Assembly: GCF_010993975.1 (NCBI RefSeq)
Contig: NZ_JAACZO010000004.1
Location: forward strand, 1 to 64,000
Direction of reading: 5' to 3'
Source: Halomonas faecis
Lineage (GTDB): Bacteria; Pseudomonadota; Gammaproteobacteria; Pseudomonadales; Halomonadaceae
Length of the DNA stretch: 64,000 nucleotides
Below, in pieces: positions 49,490 to 58,121 of this stretch. A program made the position numbers and the translations under genes. The number at the start of each line of letters is the position of its first letter. Within the stretch, counting starts at the first letter, position 1. Under the pieces are notes generated by a model. That model did no database searches and was not told the origin of the DNA. It saw nothing but the letters and a program-made list of their open reading frames with translations.

Positions 49490-52400
49490 TCATGCGTTGA
49501 CCAGCCTCGCCCGGCTCGTGCCGCTGCCCAGCGGTTCCACCTGGATCTGCACCGGGATGCGTTCGTGCATTTCCTGAACGTGGGAGATCACCCCCACGCG
49601 GCGGCCCAGTGCCTGCAGGCCGTCGAGGGCTTCCATGGCCAGCGCCAGCGATTGCGGGTCGAGGCTGCCGAAACCCTCGTCGATGAATAGCGACTCGATC
49701 GTCAACTCGCCGGAAGCCATGGAGGCCAGCCCCAGGGCCAGAGCCAGCGCGACCAGGAAGGTCTCGCCGCCGGAGAGGGAGTGCACCGAACGGCGTTCGT
49801 CGCCCATGTCGTGATCCACCACCAGCAAGCCGAGTTCGCTGCCGCCGCGCACCAGGCGGTAGCGGCGGCTCAGCCCGGCCAGATGGAGGTTGGCGTGTTC
49901 GAGCAGCTGTTCCAGGTTGTAGGCTTGGGCGATGCGGCGGAAGGCCTTGCCGTCGGCTGAACCGATCAGCTCGCTGATCTGGCCCCAGCGTCGATATTCT
50001 GCCTGGGCCGCTGCCAGCGCTTCCTGAGTTTCCCGATGGCGGGCGCGCTTGCGGTCATCGTCGCGCAGGGCATGAGCCGCGTCGTCGCGCTGCCGTTGGG
50101 CCTCGTCGAGCCGCGGGGCGAGCGCTTGCCGTTCCTCGGCCAGGGCTTCCCGGTGGCGGCGGATGACCGTGTCCTTCGCTTCCGCGAGCAGCGCGTCGTC
50201 GTCTTCGCCCTCGGCCCATTGCTGGTCGCGCCGGTGGGCAATCAGTGCGCGTCGCCGTTCGGCAAGCGTGGCGGCCGCGTGTTGGCGAGCCCGCTCGGCT
50301 TCATCGAGTCGCCGTTCGTCGCGATGAGCCTCGCTGTCGGTCTGGGCGAGCAGCCGCGCTAGGGTGGCATCGTCGAGGTCGGGGTGGGCGTGGCGCCATT
50401 CGGCGAGCTCGCGGTCCAGGGTATTCTGCTCCTCGTGTAGCCTGGCGAGACGTTCAGCCTCGTGTTGCGTCTGTTGGGCGAGGCGTTGGTGCGCTTGCTG
50501 GGCGGCGGTACGGCGTGCCAGGGCTTCGTCCCGTACCTGGCGGGCGTGCTCCCGGCCGGCGTCGAGGCGCCGTTGCCAGGCATCCGGCGTGGCGTGCTCG
50601 CCGAGCAGGGCAGCCAGGCGACCCGCGAGCGCATCGCGCTGTTGCCGTAGGGGCGGGAGGTGCTCGCCGAGATCGGTCAGCTCTTGGGAGAGCGCTTCGT
50701 GGCGGGCTTCGAGCCGAGCCAGCGAGATGCGCCCTTCCTGCAGTGCCTGTTCCAGCGGGGCCAATTCGGCCTCGGCTCGTGCCAGTGCGTCCAGCGTTTG
50801 CCGCTGCTGCTGGCATGAGGTCTCGCTGGCATCGCGTTCGGCCCGCAGCCAGGCGTCGCGCTCGGTTTCGGCGATGCTGTCCAGCTCGGTGTGCAGCGCG
50901 TGCGCTTCCAGCGCTTGATTGGCCGCGTTAAGACGCCGTTCGGCCTCGGCCAGATCGCGCTGGCATTGTTCGATGGTGGGCTCGAGCGCGCGGTACTCGC
51001 CCACCAGTTGGTCTCGTACCTCCTGGGCTTGGTCGCGTACCTCCCGCGCTTCATTGAGCTGGCGCGCCTCCTCGGCCTGCTGGGCAGCGAGCTGCGCTGC
51101 TTCGGGGGTGGCCGGCGGTCGATGGCGCCAGGGGTGATCGAGGCCGCCGCACACCGGACAGGGCTCGCCCTCCTGCAGGTCCTCGCGCAGCCTTTCCACA
51201 CTCTCGCTGCGCACGGCACGGCTACGTTCGATCAAGACATGAACGCTATCGAAGTGGGCCTGGGCGCTGTCCAGGCGCTGGCGGGCGAGCTGGCCTTCGG
51301 TCAGCAGCTTGGCCAGGCGGGCCTGGTCCCGTTCGAGCCGTTCGGCCAGCCGATCTTTCTCTGCCTCGGCGCGGCGCCGCTCCTGCCAGCGGCTGGTCAG
51401 CTCATCCAGTGCTAACCGGCGCTGGGCGGCACGGTCGTAGGACTGCTGGGCGGCCTGGCGGGCAGCGTCGAGCCGTGAGTGAGTGCCCACCAGTCGCGCG
51501 AGTTTCGCCTGGCAGTCCTCCCGCTGGCGTTGGCGGGCTTGCTGAGCTTCGTCGGCCTGGCGGCGCTCTTCGGCGAGAGTCTCGGCCTGACGCTTCGCCT
51601 CGGCATGGCGCACTTCCAGGTCGGTGAGCCGCTTCTCCTGAGTGGCGAGCTGCTGAGCCTGCTCACGGGCCTCGCTCAGGCTGGGCTCCGCTCGTCGGCG
51701 TGCTGCGGTGGCCTCGACCCGTGCGCGTTCGGTTTGTTCGAGGGCCTGCCGGGCAGCGCTCTCGTCGGCACTGGCGGCCTTAAGATCGCGCTGCGTTTGG
51801 GCGTGCGTCGCTTCCAGGGTGGCGAGTTCCTCCGGCAGCGCGGCCTGGCGGGAGAGGGCATGACGTTGTGGGGCGATCAGACGGCGCCATTCGCGGTCGC
51901 GGCGCAGATGATCGAGCGCCTGCCATTGTCGCTCCGCTGTCTGCTGCTGGCTGAGGCTCTGGCGATAGGCATCGCGCAGGCGGGTATCGTCATCGTGCCA
52001 ACGTTGACGGACCTTGAGCGAGTCGGCCTGCGCTTGCCAGTGAGTGAGTGCTTGCTGGGTGACCTCGGCGGCCCGCTCCAGTTCGGCGCGGGCCTCGGGC
52101 TCGGCGGGCAGGTCGTCGGCCAGCTTGGCCGTCAGGGTATCGACCCGCTGCCTGGCTCGGGAGGCACGGCGGTAGGCGGCCATGGAGATCGCCGAGTATT
52201 CGGCGGTCCCGGTCAGGCGTTCGAGCAGGTCGCTGCGCTCGTTGTCGTCGGCCTGGAGGAAGGCGGCGAACTCGCTCTGGGCGAGCAGCACGGCGCGGGT
52301 GAACTGGTCGAAGGTGAGTCCCAGGCGCTCCGGCAGCAGGCGGTCGAATTCACGCTTCTGGGTGGTGAGCAGGCGCTCGTCTTCCAGGTCGGTGAGCGAT

Positions 52401-52792
52401 TGCTCCGCGCCCTGGAGCCTGCCGTCGACCTTGTGACGGGCGCGGCGTACCGCCCAGCGGGCGCGGTAGCGGCGACCGTCGCGGCCCAGGAAGTCCACCT
52501 CGGCGTGGCCGCTGGCGGTGCCGCGACGCAGTAGGGTGCGCGGGTCGGCGGTATTCACCGTTTCGCCCGCCACGTCGGGCAGCGGCGCTTCACGGCCCGG
52601 GGCCTGGCGCAGGCGCGGCGTGCTGCCGTAGAGCGCCAGACACAGGGCATCGAGCAGGGTGCTCTTGCCGGCTCCGGTGGGGCCGGTAATGGCGAACAGG
52701 CCTGCATTGCATAGCGGTGGGGCGGTGAAGTCCAGCTCCAATGGGCCGGGCAGGGAGGCGAGGTTGGCCAGGCGCAGGGCGAGGATCTTCAT
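49490..52792 (-). CDS. sbcC: exonuclease subunit SbcC
   Basis: A 1,100-residue SMC-like ATPase, partner of SbcD (bacterial Rad50). Walker A is GPTGAGKSTLLDALC (about residues 37-51); two very long coiled coils rich in Ala, Glu, Arg and Gln flank a zinc hook with CPVCGG (near residue 545); the C-terminal ATPase half has the signature HSLSGGETFLVALALALGL and Walker B LFIDEGFGSLD. The SbcCD complex cleaves hairpins and DNA ends that arise during replication. ATG 52792 overlaps the sbcD stop by 4 bp. Confidence 0.97.
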   Translation of the reverse strand: MKILALRLANLASLPGPLELDFTAPPLCNAGLFAITGPTGAGKSTLLDALCLALYGSTPRLRQAPGREAPLPDVAGETVNTADPRTLLRRGTASGHAEVDFLGRDGRRYRARWAVRRARHKVDGRLQGAEQSLTDLEDERLLTTQKREFDRLLPERLGLTFDQFTRAVLLAQSEFAAFLQADDNERSDLLERLTGTAEYSAISMAAYRRASRARQRVDTLTAKLADDLPAEPEARAELERAAEVTQQALTHWQAQADSLKVRQRWHDDDTRLRDAYRQSLSQQQTAERQWQALDHLRRDREWRRLIAPQRHALSRQAALPEELATLEATHAQTQRDLKAASADESAARQALEQTERARVEATAARRRAEPSLSEAREQAQQLATQEKRLTDLEVRHAEAKRQAETLAEERRQADEAQQARQRQREDCQAKLARLVGTHSRLDAARQAAQQSYDRAAQRRLALDELTSRWQERRRAEAEKDRLAERLERDQARLAKLLTEGQLARQRLDSAQAHFDSVHVLIERSRAVRSESVERLREDLQEGEPCPVCGGLDHPWRHRPPATPEAAQLAAQQAEEARQLNEAREVRDQAQEVRDQLVGEYRALEPTIEQCQRDLAEAERRLNAANQALEAHALHTELDSIAETERDAWLRAERDASETSCQQQRQTLDALARAEAELAPLEQALQEGRISLARLEARHEALSQELTDLGEHLPPLRQQRDALAGRLAALLGEHATPDAWQRRLDAGREHARQVRDEALARRTAAQQAHQRLAQQTQHEAERLARLHEEQNTLDRELAEWRHAHPDLDDATLARLLAQTDSEAHRDERRLDEAERARQHAAATLAERRRALIAHRRDQQWAEGEDDDALLAEAKDTVIRRHREALAEERQALAPRLDEAQRQRDDAAHALRDDDRKRARHRETQEALAAAQAEYRRWGQISELIGSADGKAFRRIAQAYNLEQLLEHANLHLAGLSRRYRLVRGGSELGLLVVDHDMGDERRSVHSLSGGETFLVALALALGLASMASGELTIESLFIDEGFGSLDPQSLALAMEALDGLQALGRRVGVISHVQEMHERIPVQIQVEPLGSGTSRARLVNA

Positions 52793-54039
52793 CCGTGCAA
52801 CTCCTCGTCGTCGTCCAGCACGTCCTGCAGCAGTCGGTCGAAGTCGGCGAGCACCGTTTCATCCGGCGGCTCGCCCCAGCGGGCCTGCCAGGTGCGCTCG
52901 AAGAGGCGGCGCGGGCCGAGGGCCTCGAGGTCGACCCGAGCCGGGGTGGCATCGCCTCCCCCCGTAGGCAGGCGGCGTTCCAGCCGCAGCAGGCGTACGG
53001 CCTTGCCTTCGAGGGCGGCTTCGACCCTGGTCCGCAGGTCGGGGATCGGCGCATCGAGCTCGACGCGTACCTCCAGCCAGGGCCAACGTTCTCTTTCCAA
53101 CCCAGGGTCGTCCTCCAGAGCCTCGAGCTCGGCCAGTATCAGGTCGAGCGGGCCCGGGCCGACGCGGTGCATAGCCACCGGGCGCGGCACGGGTAGCGTA
53201 TCGATATCGGCCATGCCTTCGCCTTCCAGCCGGACCTCGACCACCTGATGGGGGTAGTTCGTCTCGCTGAAGTCCAGCGGCAGGGGGCTGCCGCTGTAGC
53301 GGATGCGCGACTCGCCGACCTGTTGGGCGCGATGCAGGTGGCCCAGCGCTACGTAGGCGATGTCGGCGGGAAAGAGGGCGGCGGAGATCGACTCTTCGCC
53401 GCCGATCACGATGGGACGTTCGCTGGCCTCCGAGACGGCGGCGCCGTGCAGGTGAGCATGGCTCATGGCCACCAGCGCCTGGCCCGGCTGGCGGCGCTGG
53501 CGGGCCGCGGCGATCAGCTGCTGGTGGACGCGGGTGATGCCGGCCACGTAGTCGTTCGGCGCCTCGCCGGGCTGGCCGGTGCGGCCGGTGACCTCGGCGG
53601 GGCGCAGGAAGGGCAGCGCCAGGCACCAGGCGTGGGTCTCGCCCGCCTCGTCGGTGAGCGGCACCAGCAGGCGTTCGGCGTCCAGGGTGCCGTCGTCGAG
53701 CCAGCTCACTCGGCCCAGGGCGTGGGTACGCAGGCGGCGCATCAGCGGGGCGGGCAGCTCGATGCGGTTGCCGCTGTCGTGGTTGCCGGCGATCAGCACG
53801 ATGTCGAGTGAGGGCAGGCGTTCGTGGGCAGTGACGATGAAGTCGTACAGCAGCTCCTGGGCGGCCAGCGAGGGGTTGACCACGTCGAAGAGGTCGCCGG
53901 CCACCAGCAGAGCATCGGCGCGGCGCGCTTCCAGGGTATCGAGCAGCCAGGCGAGGAAGACGCGATGCTCGGCATGGCGCTCCTGGCCGTGGAAGCTCTG
54001 ACCGAGGTGCCAGTCGGCGGTGTGGATCAGTGTGAGCAT
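52789..54039 (-). CDS. sbcD: exonuclease subunit SbcD
   Basis: A 416-residue calcineurin-like phosphoesterase, the nuclease subunit of SbcCD (bacterial Mre11). Metal ligands are visible in HTADWHLGQ (about residues 6-14), LLVAGDLFD near 45, LIAGNHDSGNR near 80, SHAHLHG and LGHLHRAQQ. It has 3'-5' exonuclease and hairpin endonuclease activity with SbcC. ATG 54039 follows GGAGGGG. First gene of the sbcDC operon and divergent from the endonuclease V gene, which makes a compact DNA-repair locus. Confidence 0.97.
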   Translation of the reverse strand: MLTLIHTADWHLGQSFHGQERHAEHRVFLAWLLDTLEARRADALLVAGDLFDVVNPSLAAQELLYDFIVTAHERLPSLDIVLIAGNHDSGNRIELPAPLMRRLRTHALGRVSWLDDGTLDAERLLVPLTDEAGETHAWCLALPFLRPAEVTGRTGQPGEAPNDYVAGITRVHQQLIAAARQRRQPGQALVAMSHAHLHGAAVSEASERPIVIGGEESISAALFPADIAYVALGHLHRAQQVGESRIRYSGSPLPLDFSETNYPHQVVEVRLEGEGMADIDTLPVPRPVAMHRVGPGPLDLILAELEALEDDPGLERERWPWLEVRVELDAPIPDLRTRVEAALEGKAVRLLRLERRLPTGGGDATPARVDLEALGPRRLFERTWQARWGEPPDETVLADFDRLLQDVLDDDEELHG

Positions 54040-54114
54040 GGCCCCTCCGGTGTTCCATCACTCGGCAAAAGCCGTAGTCTAACCCGAGGAACGCCGACGA
54101 TTCAGGGAGCCTTC

Positions 54115-54798
54115 ATGACGACCAGCCCCTTGCACGACTGGAACCTGACCCCGGCCGAGGCCATCGCCCTGCAGCGACGACTGGCCGGTCGCGTGGAGCG
54201 GGAGGACCGCCTCGCCGAGGTGCGCCATGTCGCCGGGGTGGACATCGGCTTCGAGGAGGCGGGCGCGATCACCCGCGCGGCGGTGGTGGTGCTGGGCTTG
54301 CCGCGAGGAGATGGCGGCGAATGGGGGCTCGTCGAACAGGCGGTGCATCGCGAACCGACGCGCATGCCCTATGTTCCGGGGCTGCTGTCGTTTCGCGAGG
54401 TGCCGGCGGCGCTCTCGGCTTTTGCCAAGCTCGCCACCCGGCCGCAGCTCGTCATGGTCGATGGCCAGGGCATCGCCCATCCGCGGCGCCTCGGCGTCGC
54501 CAGCCATTTGGGGCTGTGGCTCGACTTGCCGACCATCGGCGTGGCCAAGTCGCGGCTGTGCGGTACCCACACCGAGCCGGGCCCGGAACGCGGTGACTGG
54601 GTGCCGTTGCGTGACGGCGACGAGGTCATCGGCGCGGTGCTGCGCTCGCGTGCCCGGGTGAAGCCGGTCTTCGTCTCTCCCGGTCACCGGATCTCGTTGC
54701 CCTCAGCACTCGACTGGGTGATCCGCTGCCTGGGCCGCACCAAGCTGCCGGAGCCGACACGACTGGCCGACCGGCTGGCATCCCGTCGGGGGCAATGA
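54115..54798 (+). CDS. nfi: endonuclease V (deoxyinosine 3' endonuclease)
   Basis: A 227-residue endonuclease V. Motifs are VAGVDIGF (catalytic Asp, about residues 39-46), YVPGLLSFREVPA (the PYIP-like wedge, about 83-95), DGQGIAHPRRLGVASHLGL (second metal ligand, about 118-136) and GVAKSRL. It nicks DNA at the second bond 3' of deoxyinosine and related lesions. ATG 54115 follows AGGGAG; an upstream frame is open but not family-like. Divergent from sbcDC and convergent with an aldo/keto reductase gene ending 4 bp away. Confidence 0.95.
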   Translation: MTTSPLHDWNLTPAEAIALQRRLAGRVEREDRLAEVRHVAGVDIGFEEAGAITRAAVVVLGLPRGDGGEWGLVEQAVHREPTRMPYVPGLLSFREVPAALSAFAKLATRPQLVMVDGQGIAHPRRLGVASHLGLWLDLPTIGVAKSRLCGTHTEPGPERGDWVPLRDGDEVIGAVLRSRARVKPVFVSPGHRISLPSALDWVIRCLGRTKLPEPTRLADRLASRRGQ

Positions 54799-54802
54799 CC
54801 TT

Positions 54803-55690
54803 CTATACGATATCCAGCGCCACCTTGTGCCTCGGTGCCGGCAAGGCGGCGTCGAGGCGGGCGTAGGCGTCATCGTCGAGTTTCACGTGCAGCGCGACGG
54901 CATTCTGCTCCACGTGCTCGGGACGAGCCGCCTTGGGAATGGCGATCACGTCTCGGCGGCCGTCGATGGGGCGGATCGCCCAAGCGAGCAGTACCTGGGC
55001 GGGAGTCACCCCGAGCCGTGCGGCGATCCCCATCACCTCGGGGTGGCCGAGCAGGTCGTCGCGCAGGCCGCCGGCCTGGGCCAGGGGGCAGTAGGCCATG
55101 GCGGGCATGCCATGCTCGCGCTGCCAGGGCAGCAACGAGTGCTCGATGCCCCGCGAGCCGAGGTGGTAAAGCACCTGGTTGACCGCGCAGTCTTCGCCGC
55201 CGGGTAGGGCATGCAAGGCCGCCAGTTCGTCGACGTCGAAATTGGAGACGCCGAAGCGGCGGATCTTGCCCGCATCGCGGAGGCGCTCGAAGGCTTCGAG
55301 GGTTTCCTCCAGTGGCACGCTGCCCGGCCAGTGCAGCAGGTAGAGGTCGAGACGGTCGGTCTTCAGCCGCGCGAGGCTGCGCTCGCAGGCAGCGATGGCC
55401 GAGTCGCGCCCGGCATTCCAGGGATAGACCTTGGAAACCAGGAAGGCTTCGTCGCGTCGGCCGGCAAGGGCGTCTCCCACCACTGCTTCGGCACCGCCGT
55501 CGGCGTACATCTCGGCGGTATCGATCAGGGTGAGCCCGAGGTCGAGGCCCTGCTGCAGGGCACGGACTTCGTCACGGCGAGGCGTGAGCCCTTCGCCCAT
55601 GTGCCAGGTGCCCTGGCCGATGGCGGGAAGCTCGACGGCCGGTTCGTAGGCAGTGGCGGCAAGGGTGACACGAGCGGTGGCAGGCGACAT
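54803..55690 (-). CDS. aldo/keto reductase
   Basis: A 295-residue NADPH-dependent aldo/keto reductase. The catalytic tetrad is visible as LIDTAEMYADG (Asp and Tyr, about residues 49-59), VSKVYPWN (Lys near 78), and LLHWPGS (His near 112); cofactor-binding wording ends with VIAIPKAARPEHVEQN. It resembles the YdbC/YtbE-type group of broad carbonyl reductases. ATG 55690 gives the best family start; an ATG 12 codons further upstream has no ribosome-binding site. Convergent with nfi. Confidence 0.92.
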   Translation of the reverse strand: MSPATARVTLAATAYEPAVELPAIGQGTWHMGEGLTPRRDEVRALQQGLDLGLTLIDTAEMYADGGAEAVVGDALAGRRDEAFLVSKVYPWNAGRDSAIAACERSLARLKTDRLDLYLLHWPGSVPLEETLEAFERLRDAGKIRRFGVSNFDVDELAALHALPGGEDCAVNQVLYHLGSRGIEHSLLPWQREHGMPAMAYCPLAQAGGLRDDLLGHPEVMGIAARLGVTPAQVLLAWAIRPIDGRRDVIAIPKAARPEHVEQNAVALHVKLDDDAYARLDAALPAPRHKVALDIV

Positions 55691-55841
55691 GAGTGGCGGA
55701 CCTTCGGCAGTGGCAATGGGGTCCATCCATTGTGGTGGGGCAGGAGCGTGTCGGCAATGCACCCTTGTCACCGGAGCCTGTCATCTCCATGGTCTATGGT
55801 GTAGTGGCAATGCCTCATCCCTGACAACACAAGGAGTCGAC

Positions 55842-56273
55842 ATGAGCATCAACAAGACAGGCAGTGCGATCTGGCAAGGCGGCCTCAAGGATGGCAAGGG
55901 TCAAGTATCCACCCAGAGCGGGGTGCTCAAGGACATCCCCTACACCTTCGCCAAGCGCTTCGAAGGCGAGGCCGGTTCCAACCCCGAGGAGCTGATCGGT
56001 GCGGCCCATGCCAGCTGTTACTCCATGGCGCTGTCGATGGTGCTGGGCGAGGCGGGGCTGACCCCAGAGCGCATCGGTACCCAGGCGACGGTTTCGCTGG
56101 AGCAGGATTCCGAGGGCTTCAGTATCACCAAAGTGCATCTGGAAACCCGAGCCAGCATTCCCGGCGCCGACGAGGCGGCCTTTCAGGATGCCGCCAACAA
56201 GGCCAAGGCAGGCTGCCCGGTTTCCAAGCTGTTCAATGCCGAGATCACCCTGGATGCCAAGCTCGAGGCGTGA
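55842..56273 (+). CDS. osmC: OsmC family peroxiredoxin
   Basis: A 143-residue OsmC-type thiol peroxidase that reduces organic hydroperoxides. The two catalytic cysteines are present: the peroxidatic one in HASCYSMALS (about residue 60) and the resolving one in AKAGCPVSKLFNA (about 126), with the active-site Arg/Glu in KRFEGEAGSNPEELIGAAH. ATG 55842 follows AAGGAG. Monocistronic, with a terminator 30 bp after the stop. Confidence 0.95.
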   Translation: MSINKTGSAIWQGGLKDGKGQVSTQSGVLKDIPYTFAKRFEGEAGSNPEELIGAAHASCYSMALSMVLGEAGLTPERIGTQATVSLEQDSEGFSITKVHLETRASIPGADEAAFQDAANKAKAGCPVSKLFNAEITLDAKLEA

Positions 56274-56302
56274 CGTTCGAAGGTTGCGCATTCGTTTCCA
56301 TG

Positions 56303-56326
56303 ACGGCCCCGCTCAGGGGCCGTTTT
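56303..56326 (+). terminator. rho-independent terminator of osmC
   Basis: ACGGCCCC, a 5-nt loop, GGGGCCGT, then TTTT. It overlaps the last codons of the convergent amidotransferase gene. Confidence 0.85.
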
Positions 56327-56999
56327 GCGTCGAGCCGGCGCGACGGGCGGCATCCACCAGGGCGCGAATCAGGCGCTGCTGAGGGCGATTGAAGATCAGC
56401 CACTCCGGGTGCCACTGCACGCCGATCAGGAAGTCGTGCTCGCGCGACTCGATGCCCTGCACCAGGCCGTCGCGGTCGCGGGCGACGATCTCGATGCCGT
56501 GGCCGGTTCGTTGTACCGCCTGGTGATGCAGGCTGTTGATGCGGCACCAGGTGACCTCGAGGACATGGTGCAACTGGCTGTCGGCGACGATGTCCACCGT
56601 CTTGCGTGGCAACACGGTGCGTCGGCGCTTGAGCCCCTCATGGGTGGTGTAGATGTCGGGGTCGAGGGTGCCACCGAGGTGGACATTGAGCAGTTGGGCG
56701 CCGCGGCAGATGCCGAGTACCGGGGTGTCGCGGGGGATGAACGCCTCCATCAGCTCCAGTTCCAGCTCGTCGCGTTCGGGGTCGACGCGGACGTCGAGCT
56801 GCACCTCGCCGCCATAGAGGTGCGCCTGGATGTCGTCGCCGCCGCCGATGATCAGGCCGTCGAGGTAGGTGGGGCGCGGGCGTGCCGGGGAGAGGCGTAG
56901 CGGACGGCCGCCGTGGCGCCACACGGCGAACCAGTCGAACCACCACGCGATGCGGCTCTTGTGATCCGAGGTGGTGATGCCGATCAGCGGTCGCGTCAT
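56313..56999 (-). CDS. class I glutamine amidotransferase-like hydrolase (PuuD/peptidase C26-like)
   Basis: A 228-residue class-I glutamine-amidotransferase fold related to gamma-glutamyl-GABA hydrolase PuuD. The nucleophile lies in GICRGAQLLNVHLGG (Cys near residue 98), and the His/Glu pair in GVQWHPEW near 198. The N-terminus begins IGITTSDHKS as in the family. It starts in an ATGA overlap with the upstream amidoligase gene, so it probably hydrolyses or donates to gamma-glutamyl-type amides made by that enzyme. Confidence 0.9.
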   Translation of the reverse strand: MTRPLIGITTSDHKSRIAWWFDWFAVWRHGGRPLRLSPARPRPTYLDGLIIGGGDDIQAHLYGGEVQLDVRVDPERDELELELMEAFIPRDTPVLGICRGAQLLNVHLGGTLDPDIYTTHEGLKRRRTVLPRKTVDIVADSQLHHVLEVTWCRINSLHHQAVQRTGHGIEIVARDRDGLVQGIESREHDFLIGVQWHPEWLIFNRPQQRLIRALVDAARRAGSTQNGP

Positions 57000-58012
57000 G
57001 AGGCCATCCGGCGACGCAGCCAGTCACTGAGCCACTTGAAGGCGCGTACCAGCGGCGATTGGGTGTGATAGCTGACGTAGCGGGCGGCACGCTCGCGCAA
57101 CGCTGCCTGGTCGGCGGCCAGGCGCTCCACGATCACCCAGCGATTCCACTCCGTGACCGCGCCCCAGCCGCGCTGGGAGAGCTGGGCGTTGGGTAGCCGG
57201 TAATGGAAGGTGGGGCGGGCCTTGACCAGCTTGTCGGAAAACAGCTCGTGGGGGTAGTCCGGGCGCAGGTAGGCGAGCAGCGGATAGAGATCCAGCTCGC
57301 GGTTGCGGGTGGGGTTGAACTCGACGTAGTCGGCGATGAAGTCGTCCAGGCTCGGAGCATAGTCCGGATCGAGCACCTTTAGGGCGTAATCCTTGGGAAA
57401 GGGGTTGGCGTGGGGCAGCACCTCGCGGGTGATGTCGATGTCGATCTCCTCGCGCAGCCACTCGGCCAGCAGCAGGTAGGCACGCAGCCGGTCGACGATG
57501 TGCGCCACGTCGAGGCTGGCCACTTCGGGGTTGAGGTGCAGACCGAAGCCGTAGAGCAAGCTGGCATCGGTACCCTTGGCGCCGCGGGCGAACAACGCGG
57601 TGAACAGGGCATCCAGGCCGTCCAGCTCATCCCAGGGCACCGGCGGGCAGACGATTTCCGTCGGCACCAGGCCGGTGACCACGTCACCGATCAGCTCGCG
57701 GGTCTTGCTGTGGAAGTCCACTCGCATCTGATGGCGCTGACGTTCCCACTCGGTGTCCCGCTTGGGGGCGTCGTGGAGCACTTTCTCGTCGGGATGTGCG
57801 TACTGGGTGTCGAGCTCGACGAGAAAGTCGCCCCAGCGAGTCTCCTCGACGCGCAGTCGGTGGGGACTGATCTCGTGGATCGTGCCGCCAAAGCAGCCGC
57901 GAACCAGTTCGGCAGTTTCCCACGGAGGAAGCCCGGCGAACTCGATCTCCACCCCCACGCTGCGATTCTTTCCCTCGAAGTTACGGGCTTCGGGTGGTGA
58001 TTCCGGTGACAT
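56996..58012 (-). CDS. amidoligase family protein
   Basis: A 338-residue protein of the amidoligase family, a COOH-NH2 ligase of the glutamine synthetase-like superfamily. Visible signatures are the metal-binding VGVEIEFAGL near the N-terminus (about residues 19-28), DFLVELDTQYAHP near 63, and YGFGLHLNPEVAS near 155. The family is predicted from comparative genomics to form amide bonds on small molecules or peptides with ATP; few members have been characterised. It is followed by an overlapping class-I amidotransferase gene, a recurring pairing. ATG 58012 follows AGGA; a GTG six codons upstream is possible. Confidence 0.87.
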   Translation of the reverse strand: MSPESPPEARNFEGKNRSVGVEIEFAGLPPWETAELVRGCFGGTIHEISPHRLRVEETRWGDFLVELDTQYAHPDEKVLHDAPKRDTEWERQRHQMRVDFHSKTRELIGDVVTGLVPTEIVCPPVPWDELDGLDALFTALFARGAKGTDASLLYGFGLHLNPEVASLDVAHIVDRLRAYLLLAEWLREEIDIDITREVLPHANPFPKDYALKVLDPDYAPSLDDFIADYVEFNPTRNRELDLYPLLAYLRPDYPHELFSDKLVKARPTFHYRLPNAQLSQRGWGAVTEWNRWVIVERLAADQAALRERAARYVSYHTQSPLVRAFKWLSDWLRRRMAS

Positions 58013-58121
58013 GCGGGCATCCTGTTCCACAACTGACGGTCACCGCCAGCCTATCGGGCCGGGAGTGACGAATCCAGCGTAACGCTTGTGTCGCCATACG
58101 TAAGGAAAGGACGTAGAGCCC

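Noticed and set aside
58012..58030. GTG start for the amidoligase six codons upstream
   Set aside because: The ATG at 58012 has AGGA at suitable spacing and gives the better N-terminus.
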